DNA of 64,000 bases from Tolypeutes matacus (Eukaryota; Chordata; Mammalia; Cingulata; Chlamyphoridae), in contig JAKSZT010053883.1 of NCBI GenBank assembly GCA_026826555.1, positions 23,161,584-23,225,583 of the forward strand. The letters are read 5' to 3'. This document shows, one piece after another, positions 33,340 through 45,979 of the stretch. Under the pieces are notes generated by a model that saw nothing but the letters and a program-made list of their open reading frames with translations, searched no databases and was not told where the DNA came from. Position numbers and translations under genes: made by a program. The first letter of the stretch is position 1, and every line of letters starts with the position of its first letter.

Positions 33340-36300
33340 GTTTATTCCCCCACTATCTTATTTTTCTCATTTTGTCTTCAAAGGAGCTTTAGGTTACAGA
33401 AAAGTCACATACAGAATATAGGTGATTCCCATATATTCAACATCCTCCCCCTTTTCCCATTTCCTCTATTAATAACGTTTTACATGTGCATGGTATATTT
33501 GTTAGAATTGATGTACAAATATTGAAACATTGCTACTAACCATGGTCAATGATTTACATTATGGTTTACATTTTGGATTGTACACTTTTACAGATTTTGA
33601 TCAATTTTACATGGTCCGTATCCATTGTTGAAAGATCACGTAGAACATTTCCATCACCCTCAAAATGCCCCATGTTCCATCTATTCTATTCCTCCTTCCC
33701 CCTCCCCTCAGACCCCATGGTAACCACCAAGATTAACTCATCAAAGGACAAGATTCATACTTATTGCAACAACATTGAGGGCTTGACATCCTGGACTGTC
33801 TTCCCCTATTAGGCACTGTGTATGCTCTCAAGAGACTCCCACCCCTATATTTGGGATACTAGCAGGACTCCCCAGGATGGGAGTCCAACACCTTCCTGCT
33901 TGTTATAGGTCTCCAACTAATGATACAACACACTATGACAAGATGAAAACTACACACTCCGTAGAAGACTGCCCCAGGTGTGCCCTGTTCTGCATGCCCC
34001 CCACAAACAACACCTTAAACCAGTAACCCTCCCCTGCCATATTTGCCAAAAGAACAGTCCCAACATTGTAGTTTCAACCACGTACCTGCAAATCCCCATA
34101 GTTCACCTGCTTCCTCCCCCAACCCTCTCTCAGTTCCATGGGCAGTCCAATCCACCCTCCCCCTCACAGACCAGCACCGCCTAGCCCAATAGCATCATTG
34201 CACCACTGTTATGCCCATCCACTGCACAACTGCACCCTTCCACCTTATAGATTTTGCCCATATGGGCATTGACTCACAGCCTTCTCTCTTTCTGTGTCCT
34301 GTAAACCTATCTTCCAGACTCTAGCACTGTGACTCTGCTCCATTTATTTAATTCATATCAGTGTGGTCGTGTAATATTTGTCCTTCAGTGTCTGGCTTGC
34401 TTCACTCAACATAAGGTCTTCAAGATTCATCCATTTTATCCTGTGTGTTAATACTGCATTCCTTCTTACATCTGAGTAATATTCCATTGTATGTATGTAT
34501 GTGCCACAGTTTGTTTATCCATTCATCTGTTGAGGGACATTTGGGCTGTTTCAACTTTTAGCAATAGTGAATAATGCCGCTATGAACATTTGTGTGCATA
34601 TATCTGTTTGTGTCCCTGCTTTCAGTTCTTCTTGGTATATAACCAGCAGTGAGATTGCTGGATCAAATGGCAGTTCTTTAGTTAGCTTCTTGAGGAACTG
34701 CCAAATTGTCCTCCACAATGACTGCACCATTCTACATTCCCACCAGCAGTGGATAAGGTTTCCCATTCCTCCACAGCCTCTCCAACACTTGTAGGCCTGT
34801 TTTTTTTTTTTTTTTTTAAAGATTTTATTTATTTATTCATTTATCCCGCCCTTGCTGCCTGCGCTCGCCGGGTCAGCCAACCACACCGTGCGGACGGGCC
34901 CGCCCTCACCAGGAGGCCCCGGGAACCGAGCCCGGGGCCTCCCATATGGTAAACGGGAGCCCCACCGATTGAGCCACAGCCGCTTCCCTAGGCCTGTTTT
35001 TTTAATAGCAGCCAGTCTAATGGGTGTAAGATGATATCTCATTGTGGTTTTGATTTGCATTTCCCTAATAGCTAGTGATGTTGAGCATCTTTTCATGTGC
35101 TTTTTAGCATTTGTATTTCTCTTTTGGAGAAGTGTCTGTTCAAATCCCTTGCCCATTTTTAAAATGGGTTCTTTGTGTTTTTATTTTTGAGTTATAAGAT
35201 TTCTTTACATATGCTGGATATTACGCCCCTATCAGATATATAGCTACCAAATATTTTCTCCCATTCAGTAGACTACCTTTTCACTTTGTTGTCAAACTCC
35301 TTTAAGGTGCAAAACTTTTTAATTTTGAGGAGGTACCATTTATCTATTTTTTCTTTCATTGTTTGTGCTTTGGGTGTAAAGTTCATGAAACCATTTCCTC
35401 CTCCTGGAGAAGCTTCCCTACATTATCTTCCAAGATCTTTATGGTCTTGGCACTTATATTTGTATCTTTGATCCATATTGAGTTAATTTTTGTATATGGT
35501 GTGAGGTGGTATTCCTCTTTCATTCTTTTGGATATGGATATCTAGTTCTCCAAATACCAGTTGGTGAAGAGGCTATTCTCTCCCAATTGAGTGGGCTTGG
35601 TGGCCTTGTCGAATATCAGATGAATGTATATGTGGGGATCTACAACAGAACTCTCAATTTGGTTCCATTGGTCAGTATGTCTATTCTTGTGCCAATACTA
35701 TGAAGTTTTGACCAGTGTAGCTTTGTAGTATGTTTTAAAGTCAGGTAGTGTGATTCCTCCAATTTCATTTTTCTTTTTCAATATGTCTTTGGCTATGCGG
35801 GGCCCCTTGCCCTTCCAAATAAATTTCATAGTTAGTTTTTCCAATTCTGTAAAAAAAAAAATGCTGTGGTAATTTTTATTGGATTGTGTTAAATCTGTAA
35901 ATCAGTTTTGATAGGATAGACATCTTAATGATGTTTAGTCTTCCTATCCATGAACAGGGGATATTCCATTTATTTAGGTCTTCTTTGATTTCCTTTAACA
36001 GTGTTGTGTAGTTTTCTGTGTACAAGTCATTTACCTCTTTAGTTAAATTTATTCCTAGATGTTTAATTTGTTTAGTTGCTATTGTAAATGGGATTTTTTC
36101 TTGACTTCCTCCTCAGTTTGCTCATTTTTGGTGTACAGAAATGCCACTGAATTTTGAGCATTGATCTTATAACCTGCCAAATTACTGAACTCATTTATAA
36201 GCTCTAGAAGCTTTGTTGTAGATTTCTCAGGACTTTCTATGTATAGGATCATGTCATCTGTAAATAGTGAAATTTTCACTTCTTCCTTTCCAATTTGGAT

Positions 36301-37738
36301 GACTTTTATATCTTTTTCTTGCCTAAGTGCTTGAGCAAGTACTTCTAACACAATGTTAAATAAGAGTGGTGAAAGTGGGCATCCTGTCTTGTTCCAGATC
36401 TTACAGGGCTAGCTTTTAGGATTTCACCATTAAATATGATGTTAGCCGTGGGTTTTTTATATTTCCCTTTATCATATTGTTGAAGTTTCCTTCTACTCCT
36501 ATCTTTTGAAGTGTTTCTATCAGGAAAGTGTGCTGTATTTTGTCAAGTGCTTTTTCTACATCTATAGAGATGATCATGTGATTTTTTTCTTTTGACCTGT
36601 TTACATTGATTGATTTTCTTATGCTGAATCATCCATTCTTACCAGGGATGAAACCCACTTGGTCATGGTGTATAATTCATTTGATGTGTTGTTGAATATG
36701 ATTAGCAGGTATTTTGTTGAGGATTTTAGCATCTAGGTTCATTAGGGAGATTGGTCTATACTTTTCCTTTTTTGTGGTGTAGTATTAGGGTGATGTTGGC
36801 ATCATAGAATGAGCTAGGCAATGTTCCCTCCACTTCTATTTTTTGGAAGAATTTAAGCAGGATTGGTGTTAGTTCTTTCTGGAATATTTGGTAGAATTCA
36901 CCTGTGAAGCTGTCTGGTCTTGGGCTCTTCTTAGTTGAGAGGTTTTTGATGACTAATTCTATCCTGTACTTGTGATTAGTCTGTTGAGTTCATAAATTTC
37001 TTCTTTCATCAATGTAGGCTGCTTGTGTGTAGGAATTTGTCCATTTCCTCTAAATTATCCATCTTGTTGCTATACAAGTTTTCAAAGTATCCTCTTATGA
37101 TATGCTTTATTTCTGTGGGGTCAGTGGTGATATCTCCTTCTTCATTTCTTATTTTGTGTATTTGCGTCTTCTCTCTTTTTTTCTTTGTTACTCTAGCTAA
37201 GAGTTTTTCAATTTTATTAGTCTTCTCATAGAACCAGTTTTTGGTTTTATTTTTTCTAGTGCTTTCTTATTTTCAATTTCATTGAGCTCTGCTCTACTCT
37301 TCGTTATTTCCTTCTTTCTACTTGCTTTGGAGTTAGTTTGTTGTTCTTTTCCTCCAGGTGTGCAGTTGGGTCTTTGATTTTAGCTCTTTCTTATTTTTTA
37401 ATATAGGCATTTATGGATATGAATTTCCCTCTCAATACAGCTTTTGCTGTAGCGCATAGGTTTTGATATGTTGTGTTGTCATTTTCATTTGTTTCAAGGT
37501 ATTTACTGATTTCTTTTGCGATTTCCTCCTTGACCTACTGTTTGTCTAGGAGTGTGTAGTTTAACTCCCATATCTTTGTGCCTAATCTGGTTCTCTGTCC
37601 CTTACTGATTTCCAGTTTCATTCCATTGTGGTCAGAGAAATTACTTTGTATAATTTCAATGTTTCTGAATTAATTGAGAGTTGTTCTGTGGCCTAGCATG
37701 TGGTCTATCTTGGAGAATGATCCATGTATATATTTTGA
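33340..37738 (-). mobile_element. minus-strand L1, ORF2 + 3' UTR
   Basis: The 3' UTR runs 33340-34470. ORF2 follows on the minus strand from its C-terminus (about 34480) through the reverse transcriptase and into the endonuclease, where homology stops at 37738. ORF2 is broken by many stops and frame changes; short open pieces remain (34551-34766, 36079-36351). A DAS-III SINE is inserted at 34800-34988. Confidence 0.85.
34800..34988 (-). mobile_element. DAS-III-like SINE
   Basis: Poly-T, '(attt)n', then the full reverse-complement body with 'gtcagccaaccacaccg' and head 'gccacagccgcttccc'. The target duplication 'taggcctg(t)' is at 34792-34799 and 34989-34996. Many CpGs survive, which suggests a young insertion. 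Confidence 0.93.
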
Positions 37739-38305
37739 GAGTAATGAAAATGAGAGCATAACTTATCAAAACTTATGGGATACAGTGAAGGCAGTGCTGA
37801 GAGGGAAATTTATAGTTCTAAATGGCTATATTAAAAAAGAAGAAAGAGCTAAAATCAAAGATCTAACTGAACAACTGCAGAAACTGGAAAAAGCAAACAA
37901 ACCAGCAAACCATTCCCAAAGCAAGCAGAAGGAAAGAAATAATAAAGATTAGAGCAGAAATAAATGAAATTGAGAACAACAACAACAAAAAACAATATAA
38001 AAAATCAACAAAACCAAAAGCTGGTTCATTGAGAAGATCAATAAACTTGACAGACTCCTAGCTAGACTAGCAGCAGCAACAACAACAAAAATAGAGAAGA
38101 TGCAAATAAATAAAATCACAAATGAAAGGGGCAAAATTATGACTGCCCCTACAGGAATGAAAAAGAGTCAAAAGAGGATATTATGAGAAACTGTATGCCA
38201 ATAAACTAGACAACCTAGATGAAATGGACAAATTCTTAGAAATGCACAACCAACCTATACTGACCCTACAAGAAATACAAAAACTTAACAAACCAATCAC
38301 ATTTT

Positions 38306-38830
38306 AAAAAAACAATTTATTGAAGTATATCATTCATACATGAGCATACATAAACTATAAGTGTTCAGTAAACATCATCATCTTACAAAACAAACATGCA
38401 TAATATCATACAGGGCTCCCACACATCACCTCCCGACAAACATCCTGCATTGTTGTGAAACATTTCTTAACAAATCATGAAAGACCATCGTCAAAGTATT
38501 ACTACTAACTATAGTCCATATCTTCCTCCCCTATACAATTTTTTAAGGATTTATTTATTTATTTACTTTTATCCATTTTTACCACCCCCACCCCCACCCC
38601 GTTTTTGCTGCCTCTGTGTCCATTCGCTGGGCAACTTTCTTTGTCCGTTTCCAGCCCTCTTTTCTCATCCTTCTCCTCCTGTCTTCACTTGGATTCGATC
38701 CTTGGAACCTCCAATGTGGGAGAGAGGTGTCCTATCACCTGTGCCACCTTAGTTCCTGGTTTTTGGTGCGTCTCATCTTGGCTCTCCCTTGTGTCACTCT
38801 CCTGTTATGTCATCATCTTGCTGTGTGGCT
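38306..38830 (-). mobile_element. L1 3' end plus DAS-II-like SINE block
   Basis: 38306-38530 is a minus-strand L1 3' end ('caatttattgaagtatatc', 'atacagggctcccacacat'). 38540-38830 resembles a DAS-II-type SINE on the minus strand: '(attt)n', 'ttttgctgcctctgtgtcc', 'ttggattcgatccttggaac' (B-box region), 'tgtcctatcacctgtgcca'. It sits in place of part of the host L1 reverse transcriptase. Confidence 0.6.
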
Positions 38831-39239
38831 TGCAAGAATTATACACCATGACCAAGTGAGATTTATACCTGGTATGGAAGGATGGTTCAACATAATAAAA
38901 TGAATTATCATAATATACCACATTAACAAATTGAAGGAAAAAAATGACATGATCGTCTCGATAGAGGCAGTAAAGGCATTAGACAAAATCCAGAATCTTT
39001 CTTGTTAAAAACACATTGAAAATAGGAATAGAAGGAAAACTCCTCAATATGATAAAGGGCATATATGAAAAACCCACAGCCAACATTGTATTCAATGGGG
39101 AAAGGTTGAAAGCTTTCCCCCTAAGATTGGGAACAAGACAAGGATGCTATTCAACATTGTGCTAGAAGTTCTAGTTAGAGCAATTAGACAAGGGGGAAAA
39201 AAAAGGCATCCAAAAAGGAAAAGAGGAAGTAAAACTTTC

Positions 39240-40450
39240 ACTGTTCATGGATTACATGTTCCTAAATTTAGAAAATTCTGAAATGTCTACAACAAAGCTA
39301 CTTGAGCTAATAAATGAGTTCAGCAAAGTGGCAGGATATAAGATCAATGTGCAAAAATCAGTGATGTTTCTGTACATTAGTACTGAACAATCTGAGGAGG
39401 AAATCAGGGGAAAAATTCCATTTACAATAGCAACAAATAAACTAAAATACCTAGGAATCAATTTAACCAAAGAAGTACAGGACTTATATGCCGAAAAATA
39501 CAAAACAATGTTAAAAGAAATCAATGAAGACTTAAACAAATGGAAAGACATTCCATGTTAATGGGTTGGAAGAATAAATATCACGAAGATGCCAGTCCTA
39601 CCCAAACTGATTTATAGATTCAATGCAATACCAATCGAAATTCCAATAACCTACTTTACAGAAATTGAAAAGGCAATTACCAAATTCATTTGGAGGGAAA
39701 AGTGCACCAGAATAGTCCAAAGGATTCTAAAAATGAAGAGCAATGTGGGAGGAATTTCACTGCCTGAGCTTGAAACATATTTCAAAGCTACAGTGGTCAA
39801 AACAGCATGGTATTGGCATAAAGATAGATACATAAATCAGTGGAATAGAGTTGAGGATCCAGAAATAAACCCTCACCTCTATGGCCAACTGTTTTTTGAC
39901 AAACCTACCAAACAATGTTAATGGGACAAAACAGTCTCTTCAACAAATGGTGCTGGGAGAACTGGATATCTATAAACAAAAGAATGAAAGAGGACCCCTA
40001 TCTCACTCCCTGTATAAGATTCAATTCAGAATACAACAAAGACCTAAATATAAAAGCCAGGGCCATAAAACTAGTAGAAGAAATGTAGGGAAACATCTTA
40101 AAGACCTTGTGGTAGTTGGTGGTTTCTTGGACCTTATACCCAAAGCAGGCACAACAAAAGAAAACATAGATAAATGGGATGACCTCAGAATTAAACACTT
40201 TTGTATCTCACAAGATTTTGTCAAAAGGGTGAAAAAGCAGCCAATTCAATGGAAGAAAACATTTGGAAATCACATATCCAATAAGAGTTTAATGTCCATG
40301 ATATATAAAGAGATGCTACAACTCAACGATAAAAAGACAAATGACCTGATTAAAAAATGGGCAAATGACTTGAATAAACATTTGCACAAAGAAGAAATAC
40401 AAATGGCAAAAACAAACAAACAAACAAAAAACAACAACAAAAAAAACCCA
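39240..40450 (+). pseudogene. L1 ORF2 reverse-transcriptase end, broken
   Basis: The stretch encodes the part of L1 ORF2 after the catalytic palm: '[18 protein letters not shown]', '[15 protein letters not shown]', then '[16 protein letters not shown]', '[12 protein letters not shown]' and 'QLFFDK'. Stop codons at about 39560 and 39920 and frame changes break it into pieces of 104, 110 and 190 codons. It is recognisable along its whole length, so the copy is only moderately old. Confidence 0.85.
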
Positions 40451-41759
40451 TGATAAAATGTTCAACTTCACTAGCAGTTAGGGAAATGTAAATGAAAGCT
40501 ACAATGAGATATCACTTCACAACTATTAGAATAGCCACTATTAAAAAGACAGAGAACTACAAGTGTTGGAGAGGATGTGGAGAGATAGGAAAACTTCTTC
40601 ACTGTTGGTGGAAATGCAGAATGGTACAACCACTATGGAGGACTGTTTGGCAGTTCCTAATGAAGTTGAATATAGATTTGCCACATTACCCGGCAATACC
40701 ACTACTGGGTATATACCCAGATGAACTGAGAGCAGTGACACGAACAGATATCTGCACACCAATGTTCACAGTGGTGTTATTCACGATTGCCAAAAATTGG
40801 AGACAACCCAGAGGTCCATCAACCAATGAATGGATAAACAAACTGTAGTGTACTCACACAGATTATTATGCAGCTGTAAGAAGAAATAAAGTCCTAAAGC
40901 ATATGACAACATGGATGAACCTGAGGACATTATGTTAGTGAAGCAAGCCAGACACGAAAGGACAAATACTGTATGATTGTGCTACTATGAGCTAAATACA
41001 TTGTGTAATCTCATGGAGTTGATAACTTGAATATAGGTAACCAGAAAATAGAATGAGGTTAGAGAACAGAAAGGTGAGGTCTAATTTGTGAAGAATTGGT
41101 AAAAAGGATGTGTCTTAATCTTTGGAAATGAATAGAAAAGGTGAGAGCCAATGTAATGTTTGTAACTAGCAGTACTATTATGTGGGTATGAAAGTGGTTT
41201 AAGGGGAAAGTCTAAGGTCATGCATGTTACTAAAAGGAAAGCTAAAAAATGTAACATGGGATTGTATAGCATAGTGAAATATGAATATGGGTAAAATTGC
41301 ATATATAAGACAATCTTTCTATGAAACTGAACAAATGTATGTTAATACTACAAGATGTTGATATCAGACAAAAAATACATTATACTCAGTGAAAGAAACC
41401 AGACACAAAGTACTATATATTGTATGATTCCATTTATACGAAATGTAAATATAAATTATTTTATAAAGGTGAAATGAGATTAGTGGTTATGTAGGGTTAG
41501 GGAACGACTGCTATGGGGTGTGGGGTTTTTCTTTTTGGAGTAATGAAATTTTTGTAAAATTTGTTTGTAGTGATGAATGTACAACACTGTGATTATCCTG
41601 AAAGCCACTGATAATCCAGTTTGGCTAGATTGTATGGTATGTGAATAAATCTCAACAAAACTGCTTAATACATAAATAAATAGTTGTGCAAGTATAGCCA
41701 GAAATAGCAGCTATGTACTGCATGGGAAGCATAGAGAGATTGAGAGGGGAAGAATTTTC

Positions 41760-41930
41760 TTGTCTTTTTTTTTATTTTTTATTTTTTATTGAAATAATAA
41801 AAATGCTCTAATAATGATTGAAGTGATGAAAGTACACCTATGTGATTATACCAAATACACTTTAGATGAATGTATGCTTTATTAATATGAATCAATAAAA
41901 TTGATTTGTTTTTTTTAAAAAATAACCATG
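41760..41930 (+). mobile_element. L1 3' terminus, second subfamily
   Basis: 'attgaaataataaaaatgct', 'ctaataatgattgaag' and 'tcaataaaattgatttg' match 7315-7465 closely. It follows directly after the 41580-41660 L1 end, which is a related but different 3' terminus. Confidence 0.65.
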
Positions 41931-41939
41931 CATAGGAAA

Positions 41940-42305
41940 ATTATAAATGAGTCTGACTCCGATACATTGGGGGATAGGTTATCATATATTCCAAGTTAAG
42001 GCTCACTGACAGGGTGCCAAATTCCTAGGATTGTCAGCCCTGCCTACAGTGTGTAGATGCCTCTAGAGTCCTCAGGAGCCCCCTGCTTGAGGCACTGTTT
42101 ACTGTGGCAGTCAGTGAAATCCTCCTGAGATGTGCATGAGCCTCCCTGGTACCAAGGGATTATTACCAAGCACCAGCTAGCGGTGCATTTGGAAAAAGAA
42201 CTTGACCAAAAGGGGGAAATATTAAATACAAAAGAGTTTTTATGGCTAAGAGATTTCAAAGTAAGCTGGGAGTTCATTCTAGAGGTTACACTTATGCACA
42301 TCTCA
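41940..42305. mobile_element. L1 3' UTR fragment with internal inversion
   Basis: 41960-42130 matches 32330-32510 in the same orientation (for example 'agagtcctcaggagcccc'). 42140-42300 matches the reverse complement of 32540-32660 ('taccaagcaccagctagc', 'cttgaccaaaaggggga'). The breakpoint is near 42135. 5' inversion is a known L1 outcome (twin priming). Confidence 0.7.
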
Positions 42306-42309
42306 TTTG

Positions 42310-43752
42310 CTTTTAGCTCTACTCTGCCAGGACTTCATCCCCTCACACTCCACCACAACTTCTCTGAAGGTCCCCAATGACCTCCATACTGATAAACCCA
42401 ATGGTCAACATTCAATGCTACTTGAAATTTAGCACTTGGCATAGTTGCTCACTCCTCCTCTCTGAAACACTCTCTCCTCTCTGCTCCTGGGACCCCAGCC
42501 TTTCCTGGTTTGCCTCCTACCTCCCTGGCTGTTCCTCCTCAGTCTCCTTTGCTGCTTCCTTCTTGGCGCCTTGACCTGTCAACCTTGCACAGTCCCGGGG
42601 GATCTGTACTTTGTCCTCTTCTCCTTCTCCTCACTCACTCTCTTGGGGACCTCAGCAGACTTATAGCCTTTACATGGCATTCATATGCTGATGGCTCCTA
42701 AATGTACATCTCAGCTTGGACCTCTCCCTCATACACCCAACCACCTATTCAACATCTCCACCTGGAAATCCAACTCATATCTTGAACTTAACACACCCCA
42801 AACTGAAATCCTGTTCTCTAGCCCCTGGCTTCCCAACATGATGCTCCTCCCACAATGTCCCTCATCTCAGCTGAGGCAGCTGCATCCATCTAGTTGCTCA
42901 GGCCAGAAATCTGGAGTCACCTCTGACCATTCTCTTCTTATCACACTCCATGTCAGATCTATTGCAGACCTGCTGAGTCTCTTTTGAAACATTTCCAGAT
43001 CTTGACACCTTCTCATCACCTCCACAAAGTCCTTTCTGGTCCCCCATCCCTGTCCTCTCCCTCCTGAATTATTGCAGTGGCCTCCTAACTGCTCTCCCTG
43101 TATTCTCCCTTGCCCTATTCAGTCTGCTCTCTACAGAGAAGCTGGAGTGTGAGCCTAGTAAACTTGTCAGATCATGTCTCTTCTCTGCTTAGGCTCCCTC
43201 AGTTTCTCCCATCTCAGACAGGGTAAAAGCCCCAGTCTTGCAGTGGACCCCACAGCCCTACATGAAGTAAGTCCCCCACCCCCGACCACCTTGTTGACCT
43301 CATCTCCTACTCCTCCCCACCCCCTTGCTCCTTCTCTTCCAGTCACACTGGCCTTCTAGATTTTTCTTGAATGTACCAGGCACAACCTTTCTCCCAATCT
43401 TTGTCCTTGCTGTCTCCCCTGTCTGCGATCCTCCTTGCCCAGGCATCTGCATGGCTCTCTCCCTGGTACTTAGTCTTTGCTCAAGCGCCCTTCCATGTTC
43501 TCCCTGACTGTCTTACTTAAAAAGGCACCTTCCCTGACCTCCCCAGCCTCTCCCTATTTCCTTTCCCAGCTTCATGGGACTTATCACCTTTTAAAATTTG
43601 CACGATTTATTTATTTATTTTGTTTCCTGGAAGTTCCACATGAACAGGGAATTTGTTTGGTCTGCTTTGTTCACTGATGTATCCCGAATACTTAGCACAG
43701 TGCTCCTGGCACAGAAGAGGTGCCAATAAATATTTGTTGAATGATTGAAGGC
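42310..43752 (+). mobile_element. long L2 copy (plus)
   Basis: An L2 3' region of about 1.4 kb in continuous order: 'caggccagaaatctggagtc' (42900), 'ttgcagtggcctcctaact' (43073), 'cagatcatgtctcttctctg' (43169), 'gtcacactggccttctag' (43341) and 'gcatggctctctccctgg' (43447). The terminal 'aataaatatttgttgaatga' is at 43725-43744. Old, no intact coding frame. Confidence 0.88.
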
Positions 43753-43754
43753 TG

Positions 43755-44270
43755 TCTTTTGTTAAAAATATTAGACAAGATATTAATTATGGAGGTTTAT
43801 TTGAGAAGTTGATGAGTCACAAACCGGGCAGCACCCCAAACCACACTGAGAAAGGAGCTTTATTGAGGAGGCAGAAATGGGGAGCTTATAGAGGACAAGT
43901 GTGGAAGCAAGTGAGGACATGTTCTGACTGGCTGATGTTAAGTTTCCATTTTACATAGGGAAGGCTTACAAAGCGGGGAGCAGACAGACATCGATTCGTA
44001 TGGTGTGCTTGTCCATTCTGAGGAGCTCTCTTTACTGGACCCAAACTGGTGGATCACTAGGTGGTGCTTATCTGCAGTTCTGTAGGGTGACTTCCATTGT
44101 TCCATTTTCTTGAGATCCCCTATATGTCAGCTGTTTCTGTCTTCTGGAAAATCTTTCTTTGGAAAGGGGTCCCTCCTGGCAATGCCCAATGCAGGCAGCC
44201 ATTTCATTTTACATAACACTTTTCCCTTTTCATGGGAGGCAGATGGAAGGGCCAGGCCATGGATATTGTA
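43755..44270 (-). mobile_element. possible LTR remnant
   Basis: On the minus strand there is a TATA-like 'ctataag' (about 43886), an AATAAA at 43859-43864 and a U5-like stretch down to 'tgtt' at 43760. This is the layout of an LTR. I could not find matching ends or a target duplication, and no family is named. Confidence 0.35.
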
Positions 44271-44995
44271 TATATTTTTTTATACAAAATTCTACAATGA
44301 CCTCTGTGTCCCTCTCAGAATAAAGACTACATATCTGCATAGAGAGGAGAGGACCCGAAACCGCTGCAAACTCTTTTAGAGCATTCACCTTTTGTCTAGA
44401 AATTATGCCTGCCTGCTTTTCAATGAAAGATTAGAAAGAAATAATAATCCCTCTCCGAGAGTTGGCCACAGCTGGCCACACCTGTGCTCTAAGGACAGCG
44501 GAAGGGGCTGGTTCCCCTCCTTGGAAGAAGGCACTGCTAAAAGTGCAGTCGGGGGCAGCAGCTCCCTCCTCTTCCCAGTCTCTCCTTCCACAGACCCAGT
44601 GACTCGTTCCAATTTGGGGGCCCCAGTCCCTTCTAAAAGTTGAAAACTATCCCCTTGAGGCTGAAATCAGGGCAGTGAAATAACATCTGGGTGTTGTAGG
44701 ACCCTATACTTCTCAGGGATAGAGAAATTCTTTGGGCCAGACTTTCTCCTTCTGTGTCTTGACATTTCCACTTCTTTATGAAAAAATAATCCATCAAAGG
44801 CGAATTTGACCTTCAAAAGGGAGCCATCCCTAATCCGAGAAGCTCCTAAAACATCCCCCAATATTAATAGTTGAATGTCCTAGAAAGTCTTGATTATTCA
44901 GTTAGTCAGGGAGAGGATTCTTTTACCCTGCACTCTTCTCTTTTCTATCTCCCCCATCTTTCTTTTGTCCTAATTTGTGTGTGTGTGCACGTGTG

Positions 44996-45026
<31 letters not shown>

Positions 45027-45225
45027 ATAGCCTCACAAGTACAGGTTATTTACAATAGAAAAGGATTCCTTACTTCACAAGATTTGCCAAATCCTTCCTT
45101 GAAGTGCTGTGCTCTCCAGGAGCCCACAGAAAATGATTTTGATTTATAAATATTTTTCTTTTGTGTTCCAATGCAACCCTTAAAAACCTGGTTGGTTTCT
45201 GTTTCAAGTTCTGTCCAATTGAAAC
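44271..45225. other. unique DNA with a (TG)n tract
   Basis: A TG dinucleotide microsatellite lies at 44977-45022, interrupted by 'cacgtgtgg'. The rest shows no exon, RNA or clear repeat. Confidence 0.6.
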
Positions 45226-45335
45226 AGCATTTCCCCAGGTTCCTACTAAGAACCGGGCACTGTGCTTGACACTGTGGAGGAACAAAGATGAATAAGATCT
45301 GTGTTCATAGGGAAACTGACACTGTAAACTCTCTC
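45226..45335 (-). repeat. L2 3' end scrap
   Basis: 'ggttcctactaagaaccggg' and 'cactgtgcttgacactgtgg' fit the reverse complement of the L2 terminus. Confidence 0.55.
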
Positions 45336-45975
45336 ACAGAGGAGGCTTTTAAGAATAACTTGTCTGGGAAGCTGATGCCATAGGCAACTTAGCAAGATCC
45401 TTAACATCATAAGCGAATCCAGCAGCAGCTCAGAATGAAGGGCTGCCCCTGGTCTCCCAGGCTGGTGGGGCAGCCAGAAGGGGCCTGGCTCTAGACGGAG
45501 GGTGGGAAAGGGAAATACCTACTCTGCCCCATTCCATCACCACTGGACATATTTCACAAAAGTGGTACTTTTGAAAAGGAATTGGACAATATAATAATAC
45601 AATGATGTTTGACGCTACCATTAAGAAGCCATTAGTGAAAACAAGTACTGAGAAGGCAGGTGAGGAATGAGTGGCACCTTTTTAGAGTTCTCAGGAACCC
45701 TACCAGACAAATCCTGCCCTTATTTCATCCCCAAGCTGTCCTTCTAATTTTGGAACTTGTTTATGTCTCTGCTGTTTGAGAGTTGTGAGTCCCCGGGGGA
45801 AGGTTGCAGTGATAGCTTTCCTTTTATCTTTTTTTTTTTTCTTTTCCTGTGGCAGAGTGAGTTTGGCTCAATAAGCATTGAATGCATGAGATGGGTGGGA
45901 GTGAGGATGTTGGTGGGGTGGGAGTGGGAGTGGGGAGGGAACTGTATGTACAAAGTCCCTGTGGCAGGATGGAGT
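45336..45975. other. unique DNA
   Basis: No exon or RNA is seen. A T-run lies at 45829-45842 and a G-rich patch at 45895-45940. Confidence 0.45.
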
Positions 45976-45979
45976 ACAG

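Larger units (their letters stand above)
37739..41680 (+). mobile_element. plus-strand L1, ORF2 + 3' UTR
   Basis: It begins inside ORF2 after the endonuclease ('ACTTATGGGATAC' region at 37770). It continues to the palm of the reverse transcriptase at 38305, where a foreign block (38306-38830) replaces roughly 450 bp of ORF2. It resumes at 38835 and runs through the C-terminus to a 3' UTR with 'gaataaatctcaacaaaact' near 41645. Several frames of 90-190 codons survive. Confidence 0.85.

Noticed and set aside
43755..44270. A confident solo LTR beside the L2
   Set aside because: TATA and AATAAA signals are present on the minus strand, but several candidate end pairs gave no matching target duplication, so only a low-confidence call is kept.
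44977..45022. CRISPR-like or satellite array
   Set aside because: It is a plain TG microsatellite; no spaced repeats of CRISPR type exist in the window.
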